A DNA stretch of 64,000 nucleotides from Candidatus Melainabacteria bacterium (lineage in GTDB: Bacteria > Cyanobacteriota > Vampirovibrionia > Obscuribacterales > Obscuribacteraceae): positions 51,721 through 115,720 of the forward strand of contig DAIDIP010000008.1 in NCBI GenBank assembly GCA_027451745.1, in the 5' to 3' direction. The translations under genes and the position numbers were made by a program. Below the pieces are notes generated by a model. It ran no database searches and was not told the origin of the DNA. It saw nothing but the letters and a program-made list of their open reading frames with translations. Positions 8,983 through 18,051 of this stretch are shown here, piece by piece. How positions within the stretch are numbered: position 1 is the stretch's first letter; each line of letters begins with the position of its first letter.

Positions 8983-11286
8983 TTATTTCTTTTCTGTATG
9001 AACCGGTTCTACTCTGGACCAAGGGTCGCTATATAAGGGCCGTAAGCTATTTAGTGCACAGAGAATCGCCGAACCATTATTTAAAAGAGTTGCCCCCGCT
9101 GGACCAATCATGCCAAAAGCAGCCATTCCTAAACCAACACTATTAGGAATAATAGCCAAAGTTAGATTCTCTTTGACCAAATTTATCGCACCGCGAGCTA
9201 TACGTATCGACTCTGGCAAATGTCGTAGATCACCATCGGTAAGAACAATGTCCGCGCCTTCACGAGCGGCATCGGTTGAACCATGCAAAGAAAAACCAAT
9301 ATCAGCATGAGCTAAAGCAGGAGAGTCATTAATACCATCACCAATGACTGCAACAGTATATCCTTGCGATTTTAACTCCTGCACCAATTCAGCTTTTTGC
9401 TCCGGGAAAGCTCGAGCAATATAATCAGTAATACCGCACTGATGTGCTACTTGTTTGGCAGCAATTTCTCCATCCCCAGTAGCCATATAGATCTTTTTTA
9501 TGCCCAGTTTTTTTAGTTGTTTTATTGCCTGGGCGGTTTCTGGGCGTATTTGATCTTTATATGTAATCAATCCAGCTAATTTTCCATTAATAGCAACATA
9601 AGCTATTGACTCACCACTATTGACTACTTGGGCTTCGTAATCACGACTTTTCTCAATATCAATTTCTTCGCTTTCCATTAAGCGACGACTTCCAACCATA
9701 ACAACTTTATCTTGAATAATTGCTTTGACACCCATGCCTCGCATTTGGGCAGATTCACTGCGTTCGTCTATCGCGATTTTTTTATGTGCAGCATATCTAA
9801 CAATAGCTCTTGAGGCAGGATGATGATGTCTTTGCTCTACAGCTGCTGCTAAGCCTATAATTTCGTTTTCATCATAAGAGTGACCATTGCCTAATGGTAT
9901 GACTTTTGTAATTCTTGGCTCTCCAGAAGTTAAGGTGCCTGTTTTATCAAAGATTACTGCCGATACCTGAGCTAGTCGCTCTAAAGAAGCACCATTTTTA
10001 ACTAGAATACCTTTTCGTCCAGCATTGTACATAGACGATAGCACCGCAGTTGGTGCAGCAATTCTTATCCCTGTACTGAAGTCAAAAATAAGAATACTCA
10101 TCATACTGATTAAATTGCGCGTAAATGCAAAACATAATCCTGCACCTAAAATTATAGGCAGCACTAGTTTATCCGCCATTGCTGCGGCATAGTTTTGAAT
10201 TTTAGTTTCATGAATTGGGGCAAGTTTTAAGGTTTGCAAAATTGCTCCAGCTCTAGTGTCGTTGCCAATTGATGAGCAACGAATATAAATTTTACCTTCT
10301 AGCAAAACTGTAGCTGCATAAACATGCTGCTCTGTGCTTACTTCTACAGGAAGAGATTCCCCAGTAAGTTTCGATTGATCTATATCAGCTTGTCCATCAA
10401 TCACTACACCATCAACCGGTATAAGTTCGCCAGGATAAACAACCAATATGTCGCCAACTTTTACTTGATCAATTGGTACAAAAAGTCTTTTCCGTCCTTT
10501 AACTAACCAAGCTGAACGTCCCGAAAGACTCAACAGGTCATCAACCATTCTTCTGCATTGCTGAGAAGTTCGCTCGCGTATATATTCTCCCAAACTAATT
10601 AGAGCTGTCATAAAACAAGCTTCTTTCAATTTGCCATTCGCAAACATAAGACTTGCTGCAATTCCGTCTAATGAATCTACACTAAGCCTGCCCTCTATGA
10701 GCAAAGTATTTGTTGCTCGCATACCAATTGGCACAATAGAAGCAAACAACAATATTTTAGTTATAGTTGTAGAAGCACCAAAAATAGAACACGCCAATGC
10801 AGCACTTCCAACTATTAACTGTACTGCTGGCAAAAAAAGATCTTCTATAAATTGCAAAACCGGTGCCACAACAGCATATATGCTGCGCAATAATTGCGGA
10901 GGAGGAGGAATATTTGGCATATTGCTAGCATCACAGTTGAGCACCATCTGCCCAAGTATTGTTATAAGCTGTTCCCGAGATAGTAGTCCAGTATCTAGAT
11001 CAACAATAAGAGCGCCGCACCATGTATTTACACGCGCACTGTGAATACCATTTTGCTTAACTAATTCTTGACAGAGAACCAGCGATAATTGCGATTCATC
11101 GCGCAAATTTTCACAATAAAATCTAAGCCTGCTCCAATTTCCTTCATGTATTTCATGACGCAATACAATCGAACCAAGAATTCGCAAATTACTCGACTGA
11201 GAACTTTCGCCCTCATCTTTATTTGCATTCTGCTGACTTATTGCACTGACGGTTAATTTTGCTCTCACTAAGCTCTCACCAGACAC
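8983..11286 (-). CDS. P1B-type heavy-metal-like ATPase lacking the CPx cysteine
   Basis: A 767-residue P-type ATPase. It has TGES (308-311, actuator), DKTGT (447-451, phosphorylated Asp447), HP (489-490, P1B hallmark) and GDGINDSPALAHADIG (hinge). Hydrophobic segments lie at about 140-200, 210-235, 370-400 and the C-terminus. In P1B pumps the transmembrane metal site is CPC or a variant before 'ATP'; here the aligned residues 403-405 read F-S-T (FDFSTGIRIAAPTA), so no cysteine or proline is present. The N-terminal region (about 50-115) resembles a metal-binding-domain fold without CxxC. The start is GTG. It follows the HMA2-like gene by 29 bp, in a probable DUF5132-HMA2-ATPase operon. Substrate unknown. 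Confidence 0.88.
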   Translation of the reverse strand: MSGESLVRAKLTVSAISQQNANKDEGESSQSSNLRILGSIVLRHEIHEGNWSRLRFYCENLRDESQLSLVLCQELVKQNGIHSARVNTWCGALIVDLDTGLLSREQLITILGQMVLNCDASNMPNIPPPPQLLRSIYAVVAPVLQFIEDLFLPAVQLIVGSAALACSIFGASTTITKILLFASIVPIGMRATNTLLIEGRLSVDSLDGIAASLMFANGKLKEACFMTALISLGEYIRERTSQQCRRMVDDLLSLSGRSAWLVKGRKRLFVPIDQVKVGDILVVYPGELIPVDGVVIDGQADIDQSKLTGESLPVEVSTEQHVYAATVLLEGKIYIRCSSIGNDTRAGAILQTLKLAPIHETKIQNYAAAMADKLVLPIILGAGLCFAFTRNLISMMSILIFDFSTGIRIAAPTAVLSSMYNAGRKGILVKNGASLERLAQVSAVIFDKTGTLTSGEPRITKVIPLGNGHSYDENEIIGLAAAVEQRHHHPASRAIVRYAAHKKIAIDERSESAQMRGMGVKAIIQDKVVMVGSRRLMESEEIDIEKSRDYEAQVVNSGESIAYVAINGKLAGLITYKDQIRPETAQAIKQLKKLGIKKIYMATGDGEIAAKQVAHQCGITDYIARAFPEQKAELVQELKSQGYTVAVIGDGINDSPALAHADIGFSLHGSTDAAREGADIVLTDGDLRHLPESIRIARGAINLVKENLTLAIIPNSVGLGMAAFGMIGPAGATLLNNGSAILCALNSLRPLYSDPWSRVEPVHTEKK

Positions 11287-11315
11287 TAACTATGTTAATA
11301 CAGAACACTCTCGGT

Positions 11316-11888
11316 CTAATTGAACTGATGCCCATTCCCATGGAGAGATTTATCAACGCTGGGACCATGAAATTTCAAATAAGAGTCATAAGCATAATAG
11401 AAAAGCACCAAAGGCGGTACCGATTCAAATAACATACGTCTTTTAGAAACTTGATAAAGCCCGGCTCCCAAAAATATTAAAGGCAATAAGGTTTTTAAGT
11501 CTACATAATTATTAGTTATGCGTGCTAAGTATCGATCAACTCTAGAAAAACGATTTTTAACCAAGTGTGCCGCCAAAGAAACACCAGGAATAATTGCCAT
11601 TTCTTCTGAGGCGATTTCTTCAAATAGATCAGAACCCAAAGCAGTTAATGCTTCGGACAATGCACCAAGTATTTCTGGCACTTCATCGTGATGAACAAGC
11701 ACACTTCCAGTTCGTTCGTTAAACTCCACCTTTTTAACACCAGGTACTTTGTTTAATAACTCGTGGACACGATTTTTAGTTTCGGCATTTCGATGGTGGG
11801 TTGCTAAGCGATACCTCGTGCGATGAGGAATATGATGTGCCACTCCGTGCATGCGACCATTCGGCTTGGCTGGTAACTTTTTTTCCAT
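11316..11888 (-). CDS. HMA2-type heavy-metal-associated membrane protein
   Basis: A 190-residue protein. Residues 15-85 look like a ferredoxin-fold metal-associated domain of the HMA_2 type (RTRYRLATHH, VHELLNKVPGVKKVEFN, TGSVLVHHDE) that lacks the CxxC of classical HMA domains but is rich in His. The C-terminal half has two hydrophobic segments (LLPLIFLGAGLYQVS and VPPLVLFYYAYDSYL). Family knowledge: HMA2 proteins often sit beside P1B ATPases. The position between the DUF5132-like gene and the ATPase gene suggests a metal chaperone or a membrane partner of the pump, which is inference. Start ATG at 11888. Confidence 0.75.
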   Translation of the reverse strand: MEKKLPAKPNGRMHGVAHHIPHRTRYRLATHHRNAETKNRVHELLNKVPGVKKVEFNERTGSVLVHHDEVPEILGALSEALTALGSDLFEEIASEEMAIIPGVSLAAHLVKNRFSRVDRYLARITNNYVDLKTLLPLIFLGAGLYQVSKRRMLFESVPPLVLFYYAYDSYLKFHGPSVDKSLHGNGHQFN

Positions 11889-11975
11889 ATTTATGCGCTG
11901 CCTCTAGTTAAGCCCAGGACCGACGATATTTATCGGCCGCCTCACTCACTTTTAATTCCTGGAATTGATTCTCAG

Positions 11976-12230
11976 CTAGGATTTATGAGACACATGCTTT
12001 TCATGTTGTCCATGCTGTTTACGTTCAGCTTTGACTTCAGCAACCATATCGCTTGCTTCTTCTTTAACTTCAGCAACCATATCTTTCATGCCTTCTGAAA
12101 CAATCAGTCCTGCACGTACGGCTTCTTTAGCAACCGATTTAAGTGCTTTACGACCATCTGGAATAGCTAATAAAACTAATGCTGCTATACCCCAACGACC
12201 AGTAACGGCTTCCCATAGTTTGTCCAACAT
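11976..12230 (-). CDS. DUF5132-like small membrane protein
   Basis: An 84-residue protein. It has one hydrophobic helix (WGIAALVLLAIPDGRKAL), a basic-amphipathic helix (SVAKEAVRAGLIVSEGMKDM) and a charged tail with a tandem repeat (MVAEVKEEASDMVAEVKAE) ending in His/Lys (KQHGQHEKHVSHKS). The hydrophobic segment plus 'K.A.RAGL..SEG.K' pattern fits DUF5132, a small family found near HMA2 and P1B ATPases. The His-rich tail could bind metal. GGAGGATT precedes the ATG. It is the first gene of the presumed metal operon. Family assignment is by eye. Confidence 0.65.
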   Translation of the reverse strand: MLDKLWEAVTGRWGIAALVLLAIPDGRKALKSVAKEAVRAGLIVSEGMKDMVAEVKEEASDMVAEVKAERKQHGQHEKHVSHKS

Positions 12231-12347
12231 TTATATAATCCTCCTAAGTGGCTCGCGGTTTCTTTTATCGAGAAATTTGAGCAATGCCACGAAAATGCTT
12301 TTTCGTTTTCAGCATTATGCCCAAATTGCCAGGGGAAATTTCATAAA

Positions 12348-12399
12348 CAAAGTATATAAACAATGCAAGGCGAAGGACAGTGATTGTTTATATACTTTG
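12348..12399. repeat. 17-bp perfect inverted repeat between FKBP and metal operon
   Basis: CAAAGTATATAAACAAT (12348-12364) is exactly mirrored at 12383-12399, leaving an 18-nt purine-rich loop. It lies in the 208-bp spacer between the FKBP gene 3' end (12439, minus) and the DUF5132-like start (12230, minus). It could be the FKBP terminator, an operator for the metal operon, or a small mobile-repeat scar. A stable hairpin is certain from sequence; its role is not. Confidence 0.6.
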
Positions 12400-12438
12400 C
12401 AATCTATTAGGTTAATTCTTAGAGCTTAACTGTGCTAA

Positions 12439-12894
12439 TTACTTGACGCCCAATAATTGGACTTCAAAAATAAGTTCAGCATTTGGTGGGATAACACCAC
12501 CGGCACCTCTGGGTCCATACGCTAAATCTGGTGGAATAGTCAGTTTGCGTTTTCCACCAACTTTCATACTGGAAACACCCTCATCCCAACCCCTGATTAC
12601 CTGTCCGGTTCCAATAACAAATTCAAATGGCTGTCCCCTATCTAACGAACTATCGAATTTTTGACCATTTGTAAGCCAGCCTGTGTAATGAACGACTACT
12701 GTTTGACCCTGTTGTGGCGAAGGACCGTTGCCTACAACCTCATCTACATAAGCTAAACCACTTGGAGTTGTTACTTGACTCATTTTTCTTGAACCTTTTC
12801 CTTCTTGGGGACCAGCCGATGCGATTTGACCAAAACTTGTGGAAAGAAAAACTAGACTAGATAAAAGCACTAGTTGACGACTACTCGTTCTCAT
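12439..12894 (-). CDS. Exported FKBP-type peptidyl-prolyl isomerase
   Basis: A 151-residue protein with a signal peptide (residues 1-27, [20 protein letters not shown]) and one FKBP domain (about 50-150). Characteristic residues are present: [53 protein letters not shown]. It catalyses cis-trans isomerisation of X-Pro bonds and probably assists folding outside the cytoplasm. No lipobox cysteine is evident, so it is probably soluble in the periplasm. It is upstream of, and on the same strand as, the metal operon, but the 17-bp hairpin between them argues for separate transcription. Confidence 0.93.
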   Translation of the reverse strand: MRTSSRQLVLLSSLVFLSTSFGQIASAGPQEGKGSRKMSQVTTPSGLAYVDEVVGNGPSPQQGQTVVVHYTGWLTNGQKFDSSLDRGQPFEFVIGTGQVIRGWDEGVSSMKVGGKRKLTIPPDLAYGPRGAGGVIPPNAELIFEVQLLGVK

Positions 12895-13092
12895 TGCTTA
12901 TTTCCCCTTATCACCAAACCGCACGATTATATCCGCTTTAAGACTTGCCTTAGCTAAATTTTTCTGGACAAGCTGGCAACAGGTTGTTATGTGGACTACC
13001 AAATGTCTGAAAAACGTTTCCCTTCTTAGGTTTTTGAATTATTTGCAATTAAAGAAAAGCTTTATTTTTCATCTTAGAGCTATAGTGTTGAG

Positions 13093-13683
13093 ATGATCCG
13101 TGTTTTAGTAGTCGATGATCATAGCGAAAGCCGTCAGCAAATTACTGAGGAATTGAAAACCGGTAATTTGATAAATGTTATTGGTGATGCAGAAACATCT
13201 AATGAGGCTATGCAAAAAGCCGAAAAGCTTCTCCCTGATGTTGTTCTTTTAGATTTGCACTTACCTGGACTTCTAACTTCGATAAATCTAATCAAAAAAC
13301 TTTCTGCCCTGCGCAATGTCAAAGTGCTAGTTGTATCCCCTATTGCCAAAGGAGCTGAAGTCCAAGACATTTTAGACGCAGGTGCATTTGGATATATATT
13401 GAAAACAGATCCAGCCGTGCTTATGCGTATGTCAATTCTTATGGTCGCACGTGGCTCCAATAACATCATTTCTCCTTCTTTGCCACGACAAATAAACCGC
13501 TTAACGGTCCAAGAACGCACCATATTGCGAGAAGTTAGTCGCACCAGCAAAACTGACAAAGCCGCCAATGGGCTTGGTATAAGCGAACATCAATTGCATG
13601 ATGCTCTTATTCATCTAGCCGAAAAATTAGATCTGGGCACTGTTGCCAATTTAAAAAAATGGGCGAAGAAAAACGGCTTTTAG
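13093..13683 (+). CDS. NarL/LuxR-type response regulator
   Basis: A 196-residue protein. The receiver domain (1-120) has the acidic pair VVDDH, phosphoacceptor Asp in VVLLDLHLPG (about 53) and the conserved Lys in ILKTD. The C-terminal part (135-196) is a GerE-like helix-turn-helix: LTVQERTILREVSRTSKTDKAA for the first helices, then ISEHQLHDALIHLAEKLDL. The usual 'LTxRExEVL...GxsnkeIA' pattern is partly altered, so DNA binding may be divergent. No histidine kinase gene is adjacent, so it is an orphan here. It ends about 70 bp before ssb. Confidence 0.85.
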   Translation: MIRVLVVDDHSESRQQITEELKTGNLINVIGDAETSNEAMQKAEKLLPDVVLLDLHLPGLLTSINLIKKLSALRNVKVLVVSPIAKGAEVQDILDAGAFGYILKTDPAVLMRMSILMVARGSNNIISPSLPRQINRLTVQERTILREVSRTSKTDKAANGLGISEHQLHDALIHLAEKLDLGTVANLKKWAKKNGF

Positions 13684-13755
13684 TAAGCTATAATTTGCAA
13701 GTTGAAGTTGCCGATAATAATAATGGCAACCATTAAATCATTGCCGAGGTGCGCT

Positions 13756-14118
13756 ATGGTCAATTCAGTCGTTTTAGTTGGTAGAGCTGGTCGTGATCCA
13801 GAAATGAGATATTTCGAATCAGGACGAGTTAAAACAAGTTTTTCTGTTGCCGTTAATAGACCAACCAAAGAGAAAGAAACCGACTGGTTTGATGTTGAAT
13901 TATGGGGTAGACAGGCCGAGATAGCCGGCGAATATGTACGCAAGGGCAGCCTCATTGGTGTTGAAGGCAGACTTGATTTTAATAAATGGACTGACGACAC
14001 TGGCAATAAAAATGTGCGTCCAATTATTCAAGCAAGCAATATAAGATTGCTTGGCAGCAAAAAAGACAGCGGTGGCAGCTCTGATATGCCATTAGGAGAT
14101 TCTGGAACTTCCTTCTAA
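13756..14118 (+). CDS. ssb: Single-stranded DNA-binding protein
   Basis: A 120-residue protein when started at MVNSVVLVGRAGRDPEMR (13756), where GAGGT sits 6 nt upstream. A longer in-frame start at 13702 adds 18 residues that do not resemble SSB, so it is rejected. The OB fold is typical: RVKTSFSVAVNR, WFDVELWGRQAE, YVRKGSLIGVEGRLDF, RPIIQASNIRLLG. The C-terminal tail is short (SSDMPLGDSGTSF) and lacks the usual acidic DDDIPF-type tip, so contacts with partner proteins may be reduced. This could be an accessory SSB paralogue; a main copy would be expected elsewhere. Confidence 0.9.
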   Translation: MVNSVVLVGRAGRDPEMRYFESGRVKTSFSVAVNRPTKEKETDWFDVELWGRQAEIAGEYVRKGSLIGVEGRLDFNKWTDDTGNKNVRPIIQASNIRLLGSKKDSGGSSDMPLGDSGTSF

Positions 14119-14186
14119 ACAAGTTTGTTAAATGACCTTGATATACTGGGTAGTATTAACTAGGCAGTTTAAAAAGGAATAAGCAA

Positions 14187-15185
14187 ATGAGAACCAAATT
14201 AAGCCTGTTGGTTGCATGCTTTTCTGTTGTTGAATTTACAAAACCAGTAGTTGCTGAAATCACTCAGGCTGATAAGCATACTCAGTCAACAGCTAAGGTT
14301 TCATCCACAGCAACTTCTCAGACTGCAGCAGGCACTTGTTGGGCAGCAAAAGCACAAAGTTTAGAAATCGCGATTACCAAATCTAAGCTATGCAAGAATT
14401 ATCCTAGCCTAGTAAAGGTTCTCGATAATAATAAAATTTGGGTGGCTAGCTATGCTGATAGAAGATTATCTGACAAAGAAATTAAAGTTTTAGCTCTCAA
14501 TATCGCTAAGCTTATTTGTGCTAATGCTGACAATGTTTCCGAAGTAAAAGTTAGACTTTATGATCCAGCCAGTGATCAATATTGGCGAGACACTCTCCTA
14601 AATGCAGATCAAATACAAAATGGTTTAGGCACCAGTCCAGTTCAACAACAATCATTCAATTCTATCGAAGTACTAAATAATCTAGGACTTACTGATAGCC
14701 CTACTTTAGAATCCAGAGTATCAATTTATAAGCGTATTCTCAAATTAAAGCACGATGGTTTGGCTGTGCAACCATACCTTTTACAGTTAGGCGAAATTGA
14801 AATAGCAGTAAGAAAGAAACAAGATGTAGACAAACAAATATCAGAGCTCAATGCCATCCTTCCTAATACAGACTCAAGCCTTACCAGACTTGTTTCTGTT
14901 AGTCCTGGACAAAGTGACCTCACTGATTCTCTAGAACAAACATGGAAGGACGCCTGTGAGCGCGAAAAGTCGGACTTGCAAGCTGTAGAACAAGCAGAAC
15001 AAGAACAAAATTCTTCACGAGGTCAGGTTGCTATAGCTGGGGATCTCGATGCCCAATCGCGTTATGATAGTGACTCTCAAGCTCAACAAAGTAATATGAA
15101 TAAAGCTTTGGCCAAATGGCACGAAGCAACTCAAAATCGTGACCTTGCGTACGCTGAGTATATGAGAGCTAAAAACGGTACTTAA
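14187..15185 (+). CDS. Exported protein of unknown function
   Basis: A 332-residue protein with a signal peptide (LSLLVACFSVVEFTKPVVA), a Ser/Thr-rich spacer, and a central segment (about 60-130) with DNNKIWVASYADRRLSDKEIK and KLICANADNVSEVKVRLYD. The C-terminal third is Gln/Glu/Ala-rich and predicted helical (WKDACEREKSDLQAVEQAEQ). I recognise no family. AAGGAA lies 8 nt before the ATG. It ends one base before the convergent yqeK stop. Export is likely; function is unknown. Confidence 0.7.
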   Translation: MRTKLSLLVACFSVVEFTKPVVAEITQADKHTQSTAKVSSTATSQTAAGTCWAAKAQSLEIAITKSKLCKNYPSLVKVLDNNKIWVASYADRRLSDKEIKVLALNIAKLICANADNVSEVKVRLYDPASDQYWRDTLLNADQIQNGLGTSPVQQQSFNSIEVLNNLGLTDSPTLESRVSIYKRILKLKHDGLAVQPYLLQLGEIEIAVRKKQDVDKQISELNAILPNTDSSLTRLVSVSPGQSDLTDSLEQTWKDACEREKSDLQAVEQAEQEQNSSRGQVAIAGDLDAQSRYDSDSQAQQSNMNKALAKWHEATQNRDLAYAEYMRAKNGT

Positions 15186-15818
15186 TCACTTATTGCTTTG
15201 ACAAATATTTAAATAATAATCTCGCACTTCAATAGTACGCGGGTGAATAGCTTTACTGCTTTGTTCAAGAAATTGCAAACTGCTTTCGCACGCTATTAAA
15301 ACTGCTTTATCTAAAGGATGTATGATATCACCCGGAGTACCGATCCTTAAAGGTTCCCTAATTGGATCAGCATATTCAGCTGGGCGCCCTGGTTCAATAG
15401 CGTCTGCTAAAAAAACTATTTTGGATAATAATGACATATTGATTGCTCCTAAAGTATGTTCAGAAATAGCATTGAGAATTTCTGTATCTTCCAAACCAAA
15501 TTCTTGTTTCACCAATTGTGCTGCCACAGGTCCGTGCAACAAGTGACCATGCTGTTCCTCAACAGGATCTAATAGCAAACCATATTCTTTTGCTTTTTCA
15601 ACTAAAAGAAAATCCTTCATTTCTTTACAGGCATCATGCAGCCACCCAGCTAATTCAGCATAATGAGCAAGTTCCAAGCTTTCGCCATATCTAGTTGCCA
15701 AATCTCTTGCTGTTTCAGCAACCCCAACACTGTGACCATATCTTTTAGGTGAAATTCGTAGCTTGAGCCATTCTCTGACAAAGTCAAGATCGTTAAGCGG
15801 TGCAGGTATCTTTTTCAT
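15186..15818 (-). CDS. yqeK: YqeK-family HD-domain hydrolase (Ap4A hydrolase-type)
   Basis: A 210-residue HD-superfamily protein. RYGHSVGVAETARDLA supplies the first metal His, AGWLHDACKE the HD pair, and LLHGPVAAQLV and ISEHTLGA further conserved residues. YqeK members hydrolyse diadenosine tetraphosphate symmetrically and are typically encoded beside nadD. Here its ATG overlaps the nadD stop by 4 bp (ATGA), indicating translational coupling in an alr-nadD-yqeK operon. Length is close to the family norm with a slight C-terminal extension. Confidence 0.92.
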   Translation of the reverse strand: MKKIPAPLNDLDFVREWLKLRISPKRYGHSVGVAETARDLATRYGESLELAHYAELAGWLHDACKEMKDFLLVEKAKEYGLLLDPVEEQHGHLLHGPVAAQLVKQEFGLEDTEILNAISEHTLGAINMSLLSKIVFLADAIEPGRPAEYADPIREPLRIGTPGDIIHPLDKAVLIACESSLQFLEQSSKAIHPRTIEVRDYYLNICQSNK

Positions 15819-16426
15819 TTAAAATACTGCTCTCTCTCTATGGTTTGCCATACTTTTTCAGGCACCAGATAACGCACCGATCTGCCTTCTTTAATTCTTT
15901 GTCTAATATAAGAACTCGATATGTCAATTAAAGGAAAATCAATTACTGCATAATTTGTTTTAGAAAGCACCGTTAATTCATCTGCTGTAAAAACATCAAT
16001 GTCCTTTTGGGCTCTATCTTCGTTTAAATGTCTTGGGGCCACCAATAACTTTGCCAGTTTAGCAATTTCTTCAAATTGATACCACGTTGGAAGATGAATA
16101 ATATTATCTGCACCTATCAATAAATTAACGGTGTTACTCTTTGCAAAATATTTTATAGTATCCACAGTATAAGATGGACCAGACCTTTCCAGTTCAATTG
16201 GTGATGATTCAAACAAATCGTTATTTGCCACCGCTTGTGACGCCAACTCAAAGCGCTTCTCTCCAGATAATTGCACATCTTGCCGATGCGGAGGACGAGG
16301 GCTGGTAACAAAATAAATCTTTTTCAATTTAAATTGTTCGCAAGCAAACTGAGCCAATAACAAATGAGCATTATGGATCGGATTGAAAGTACCGCAAAAA
16401 AGACCTATTTCAATAGCACTTTTCAA
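15815..16426 (-). CDS. nadD: Nicotinate-nucleotide adenylyltransferase
   Basis: A 203-residue protein that converts nicotinate mononucleotide and ATP to deamido-NAD in NAD synthesis. GLFCGTFNPIHNAHLLLA carries the nucleotidyltransferase GxFxPxHxGH-type motif, with Ala where Gly is common before the final His. NLLIGADNIIHLPTWYQFEE and ISSSYIRQRIKEGRS (SSxxIR) are the other signatures. It starts 6 bp after the alr stop and overlaps yqeK, so the three genes are likely co-transcribed. Confidence 0.94.
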   Translation of the reverse strand: MKSAIEIGLFCGTFNPIHNAHLLLAQFACEQFKLKKIYFVTSPRPPHRQDVQLSGEKRFELASQAVANNDLFESSPIELERSGPSYTVDTIKYFAKSNTVNLLIGADNIIHLPTWYQFEEIAKLAKLLVAPRHLNEDRAQKDIDVFTADELTVLSKTNYAVIDFPLIDISSSYIRQRIKEGRSVRYLVPEKVWQTIEREQYFK

Positions 16427-16432
16427 AATGCC

Positions 16433-17692
16433 TTACCTTCTTGTTGGAACAAACGATTGGTTGTGTATCTGCTTATTTAACTCTTTGCGTGTATAAATGC
16501 GAGGTAATCTAGCTTTAAGCCTGCATGCCAATTCACGGCTCATAGTACCAAGTTGATTTGCCCAATCGGTTAAATATAAAGTATTTATCTGATCGGATTT
16601 TTCAGATTCGTTTTGCAAAGCATATTCATCTGAACCTATCAGTGTTATTACATCTCCTTCTTTTGCGTGCGGCAAATCGGTTATGTCAAATAGCATTTGA
16701 TCCATGCTAATACGCCCTACTTGATTAATCGAAGAATTATGCAATAAAGCCTTCATTTTGTTTGACAATTTTCTATCAACACCGTCAGCATAACCTACAG
16801 GTATATTTGCCAGTCGGGACGGTCTTTTGGCTTCCCATGTAAGTCCATAGCCTACCGCTTCGCCTTTATTTATCTCACTGGTTTGATTTATTCTCCCCCT
16901 CACTGACATTATCGGCATAAGTTTATTAGAAACAATATTTTCTTCTAAACCGTACAGGTGCATACCAATACGCACCATATCGTAGTAAGTTTCTGGAAAT
17001 AAATCAGCTGCTTCAGAACATGCTAAATGCAAAATTTCTGGTTCATAGTTTGCGCTCTTAAACAAATCAATAAAAGTATCAAATTTTTTCTTCTGCCAAA
17101 TAGTTGTTCCATGATTGCTTGCTTTTGCTAGGTGACTAAATACACTCACCAGTTTGAATTTTTTGTTTTCTTTGAGTATAGCGATTGCTTTTTGCGTATC
17201 CTCAGCATTCATGCCCAAACGGTGCATCCCCGTATTCACCTTAAGGTGAATACGGATAGCTTGCTGAGAGCCTTTCGCTAATTGAGTAAGCGCTTGCAAT
17301 TGTTGCAATGAACTCACAGTTAAATCCAATTTTTGCTCTATAGCTTTCTTTGCCGCCCATGATGGCGTGGGACCAAGAATAAGAATCGGTAATTTGCAAT
17401 TAGATTCTCTCAGTTCAGCAGCTTCGTCAGCGGATGCAACACCTAACCAAGAAACACCGCAAGCAGCTAATACTTCAGCAATGCGTACTGCACCATGTCC
17501 ATAAGCATCTGCTTTAACCACGCCCATAATTTGTGGCATCGCTAATTTTGCAATTTCAGCCTGTTCAGCCAAATGAGCCTTTATAATTCGCAAATTAGAT
17601 TCTAATTTGTTTAAATCAATTTCAACCCAAGCATCTCTGCCTATAGATTCACTGTTTTTAAGTGCTGAAGGCTGTCGAATCTGGGAAGTCAT
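16433..17692 (-). CDS. alr: Alanine racemase
   Basis: A 419-residue PLP enzyme that makes D-alanine for peptidoglycan. VMGVVKADAYGHGAV contains the PLP-binding Lys, HLKVNTGMHRLG and SHLAKAS are family motifs, and RISMDQMLFDIT holds the Met-Asp of the C-terminal active-site region. The start is set at MTSQIRQP (17692), preceded by AGGAAA; a further in-frame start 20 codons upstream adds residues unlike the family. A short insertion near 330-345 (ESEKSDQ) is lineage-specific. It heads the alr-nadD-yqeK operon. Confidence 0.94.
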   Translation of the reverse strand: MTSQIRQPSALKNSESIGRDAWVEIDLNKLESNLRIIKAHLAEQAEIAKLAMPQIMGVVKADAYGHGAVRIAEVLAACGVSWLGVASADEAAELRESNCKLPILILGPTPSWAAKKAIEQKLDLTVSSLQQLQALTQLAKGSQQAIRIHLKVNTGMHRLGMNAEDTQKAIAILKENKKFKLVSVFSHLAKASNHGTTIWQKKKFDTFIDLFKSANYEPEILHLACSEAADLFPETYYDMVRIGMHLYGLEENIVSNKLMPIMSVRGRINQTSEINKGEAVGYGLTWEAKRPSRLANIPVGYADGVDRKLSNKMKALLHNSSINQVGRISMDQMLFDITDLPHAKEGDVITLIGSDEYALQNESEKSDQINTLYLTDWANQLGTMSRELACRLKARLPRIYTRKELNKQIHNQSFVPTRR

Positions 17693-18051
17693 TGGCGTTT
17701 CCTGTAAATCAAGTGTCCAATAAATTAATTTAAGATAGATAAATCCTAGCATTATCCAGATTTAATTGCCCCTCAAACAGGGCATGCTTCCTGTTGGTAA
17801 AACATATGGGACTCAAGCGTTTTCAAATTTTCTTAAGCTTTATCAATGCGTCATTTTTAGGCACAGGCGCCAGATAAGAAAACTATACAAATGAAAAAAA
17901 CGGTCGCCAATACAGTTAAATAATTACCGAGATACACGTATAACAGGCAGCCGACTATCCATAATTCGAGTATTTACGAACTATAATCAATACAAAGCTG
18001 TTCAAACTATATGCGAGTGTCTTATCGTCGAAACCTGAAGGAGTACTGACC
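17693..18051. other. Intergenic region between alr and HU, divergent promoters expected
   Basis: About 360 bp without a gene. The alr and HU genes point away from each other, so both promoters must lie here. A TATAAT-type box is at 17982-17987, about 65 bp before the HU start, but its -35 box is not convincing. A small GCCC/GGGC stem is at 17768-17783. I see no other structured element. Confidence 0.4.

Noticed and set aside
13702..13755. Upstream start of ssb
   Set aside because: The extra 18 residues do not match SSB, and a ribosome site fits the internal ATG.
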